From Burkholderiales bacterium (GTDB taxonomy: Bacteria > Pseudomonadota > Gammaproteobacteria > Burkholderiales > Burkholderiaceae_C), in contig CANBSV010000106.1 in NCBI GenBank assembly GCA_947372225.1, positions 1 to 9,055 of the forward strand: a stretch of 9,055 nt of DNA, given 5' to 3'. Positions 7,465 through 9,055 of this stretch are shown here, piece by piece. The translations under genes and the position numbers were made by a program. A model generated the notes under the pieces. It made no database searches and was not told where the DNA came from. It saw only the letters and a program-made list of their open reading frames with translations. Each line of letters opens with the position of its first letter. Positions within the stretch are counted from its first letter, which is position 1.

Positions 7465-9055
7465 ATGAGGCGAAGTAACACAGAGGTGCAAGCCTGCAAG
7501 GCACTTGTCATCGACGGCAACACCAACTCGCGCAGCGCGCTGGTGAACATGCTGAGGGACATCGGCGTGGGGAACATCTCGCAAACAAGTCGCCTGGACG
7601 ATGCGCGAAACGAACTCGGGCTGAAAACATTCGACATCGTCTTGTGCGACTACCACTTCGAAAAGTCGGCGATGACCGGGCAGGACTTGCTCGACGATCT
7701 GAGAGAGCTTCAACTGCTGCCCTACGCGACGGTCTTTGTCATGGTCACAGCGGAGCGGTCTTACCTCAAGGTGGCAGAAGCGGCCGAATCTGCACTCGAC
7801 AGCTACCTCCTCAAGCCGCACAGCGCAGGCGCGCTGGAAGAACGCGTACTGCATGCCCTGCGCCGCAAACGGGTGCTGGGGTACATCTTTGATGCCATCC
7901 GCAGCGGCGACTTCGCCAATGCGGCCAAGCTGTGTCTGAAACGGTTTGCTGCCAAGCAAGAGTTCTGGCTTTATGCAGGCCACGTGGGGGCCGAATTGCT
8001 GATGCGGCTGAAGGACCATGCCTCTGCGTCCGCCGTTTACTCGAACGTTTATGAAGCCGAGGGGCTGCCTTGGGCCAAACTCGGGATGGCACGTGCTGAA
8101 TTCGAAAGTGGGCAGGCGCCCAAGGCGATCCGGATACTGCAAAGCCTGATCGAGGACTGCCCGGCCTATGCCGACGCTTACGAGTTGATGTGTCGCATAC
8201 ACATCGAAGACGGTGATCTGGCCGCAGCGTTCGAGACGTCCCGCGATTCATCTCGGTTCACCCCGGACAGCATCCCCCGCTTGCAATCACAGGGAATGTT
8301 GGCTTACCTGCTGGGGCAGCCCCAAGAGGCCGCGCAGACGCTGGAACGCTCGGTCCGCCTGGGTGCCAAATCAAAAATGTTTGACCACCAGACGCTGGTG
8401 GTGATGGGCCTGCTGCACTTTGATCAGCTTGATGCGGACGAACTCAGCCGGGTGTTCGCCCGCATGGAGCATGCCGCTCAAAGCCGCCCCGGAAGCGTGC
8501 GACTGCAGTGGATGGCGGCAGCGGTCGGCGCCTTGCAGCGGCTGCTCTCAAGGGATGTGCCCGGCTGCCTGACCCAGGTCGGCAAGCTGGCGCAGGACAT
8601 CACACACACCGAGTTCGACTGCGAATCGGCATTCAACCTGCTGGCCGTGCTGGCGCGCGTGCGTCGGGCGAATATCAATTTCCCGGAAGCCGACGCCTGG
8701 GTCGGTGCGGTATCCCAGCGCTTTTGCGTGTCCAAGGCATCGTGCGACATGCTGTGCATCGCAGCCGGCGATGACGCCTACCGAAGCTTGATCCAGGTGG
8801 CACACAGCAGCATCAGCGGCATGGCCGAAGAGGCCATGCGTCACGCCATTTCCGGGGCGCCGGCCATGACCGTCGAAGCGCTGCTGCTTCAGGGTTCCCA
8901 AACAAGAAACGCGCGTCTCATTGAACTGGCCGGTGCCGTGCTGAACCGCCATGCCGCAAGCATCGACTTGTTCGACACGCTGAACACAAGGGTCCACGAC
9001 CTGAAGATGCGCTACTGCCAAAAAAGCGCCCAGATCAAACTGGGGAAAAACCCGC
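7465..9055 (+). CDS. Response regulator with receiver domain and TPR-like region, partial
   Basis: The frame is open from 7351 to the window end, giving 530 residues from ATG 7465 with the 3' end missing. GGGAG at 7455-7459, five bases upstream, supports this start. Residues about 10-135 form a receiver (CheY-like) domain: the phosphoacceptor is D62 (VLCDYHF), with T95 (MVTAERS) and K117 (YLLKPHS). The usual acidic pair near residue 17 reads D17-G18 (LVIDGN), so one metal-binding acidic residue is missing. Residues about 140-330 are helical with Ala/Leu-spaced repeats (for example AKLGMARAEFESGQAPKAIR and the AYLLGQPQEAAQTLERSV segment), like TPR motifs. The rest is not recognised; no DNA-binding, GGDEF, EAL or kinase motif is visible. 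The architecture recalls receiver-TPR proteins such as VieB of Vibrio. A role in protein-protein signalling is inferred. No sensor kinase lies in the window. Confidence 0.85.
   Translation, partial: MRRSNTEVQACKALVIDGNTNSRSALVNMLRDIGVGNISQTSRLDDARNELGLKTFDIVLCDYHFEKSAMTGQDLLDDLRELQLLPYATVFVMVTAERSYLKVAEAAESALDSYLLKPHSAGALEERVLHALRRKRVLGYIFDAIRSGDFANAAKLCLKRFAAKQEFWLYAGHVGAELLMRLKDHASASAVYSNVYEAEGLPWAKLGMARAEFESGQAPKAIRILQSLIEDCPAYADAYELMCRIHIEDGDLAAAFETSRDSSRFTPDSIPRLQSQGMLAYLLGQPQEAAQTLERSVRLGAKSKMFDHQTLVVMGLLHFDQLDADELSRVFARMEHAAQSRPGSVRLQWMAAAVGALQRLLSRDVPGCLTQVGKLAQDITHTEFDCESAFNLLAVLARVRRANINFPEADAWVGAVSQRFCVSKASCDMLCIAAGDDAYRSLIQVAHSSISGMAEEAMRHAISGAPAMTVEALLLQGSQTRNARLIELAGAVLNRHAASIDLFDTLNTRVHDLKMRYCQKSAQIKLGKNP

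Overview
The window reads as a housekeeping stretch of a GC-rich betaproteobacterial chromosome, most likely Burkholderiales and Comamonadaceae-like. That placement is inferred from protein character (RpoD, GrpE, DnaK, DnaJ and ferrochelatase sequences), from the local order hemH-hslR-grpE-dnaK-dnaJ, and from the base composition; no search was run. All convincing genes are on the + strand. No mobile element, CRISPR array, tRNA or rRNA was seen.

Layout. (1) Positions 1-593 hold the C-terminal third of the primary sigma factor RpoD, cut by the window start, followed by an imperfect hairpin. (2) Positions 688-1623 encode a 311-residue protein joining a class III nucleotide cyclase domain to a C-terminal FHA domain. 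(3) After a 90-base gap with a strong 12-bp inverted repeat comes hemH (ferrochelatase), which overlaps hslR, an S4-type heat-shock RNA-binding protein that must use a non-ATG start. (4) grpE, dnaK and dnaJ follow, forming the complete Hsp70 machine. Sigma-32-like boxes lie before grpE and, in a rearranged form with a 10-bp direct repeat, before dnaK. A hairpin sits between dnaK and dnaJ. (5) A 245-base gap after dnaJ has several stem-loops and a T-rich run, a likely operon end. (6) From 7465 to the window end runs an open frame for a response regulator: an N-terminal receiver domain, a TPR-like helical region and a C-terminal part I do not recognise.

How the genes work together. GrpE, DnaK and DnaJ are nucleotide exchange factor, Hsp70 and J-protein. 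HslR (Hsp15) rescues stalled 50S subunits during heat shock, so it fits beside them. HemH makes haem and is linked to the stress cluster by position rather than by mechanism. The cyclase-FHA protein and the receiver-TPR protein are signalling proteins flanking this block. They are the least understood parts of the window. I do not see a clear novel multi-gene system; the most interesting leads are these two signalling proteins and the non-coding structures around hemH, dnaK and dnaJ.
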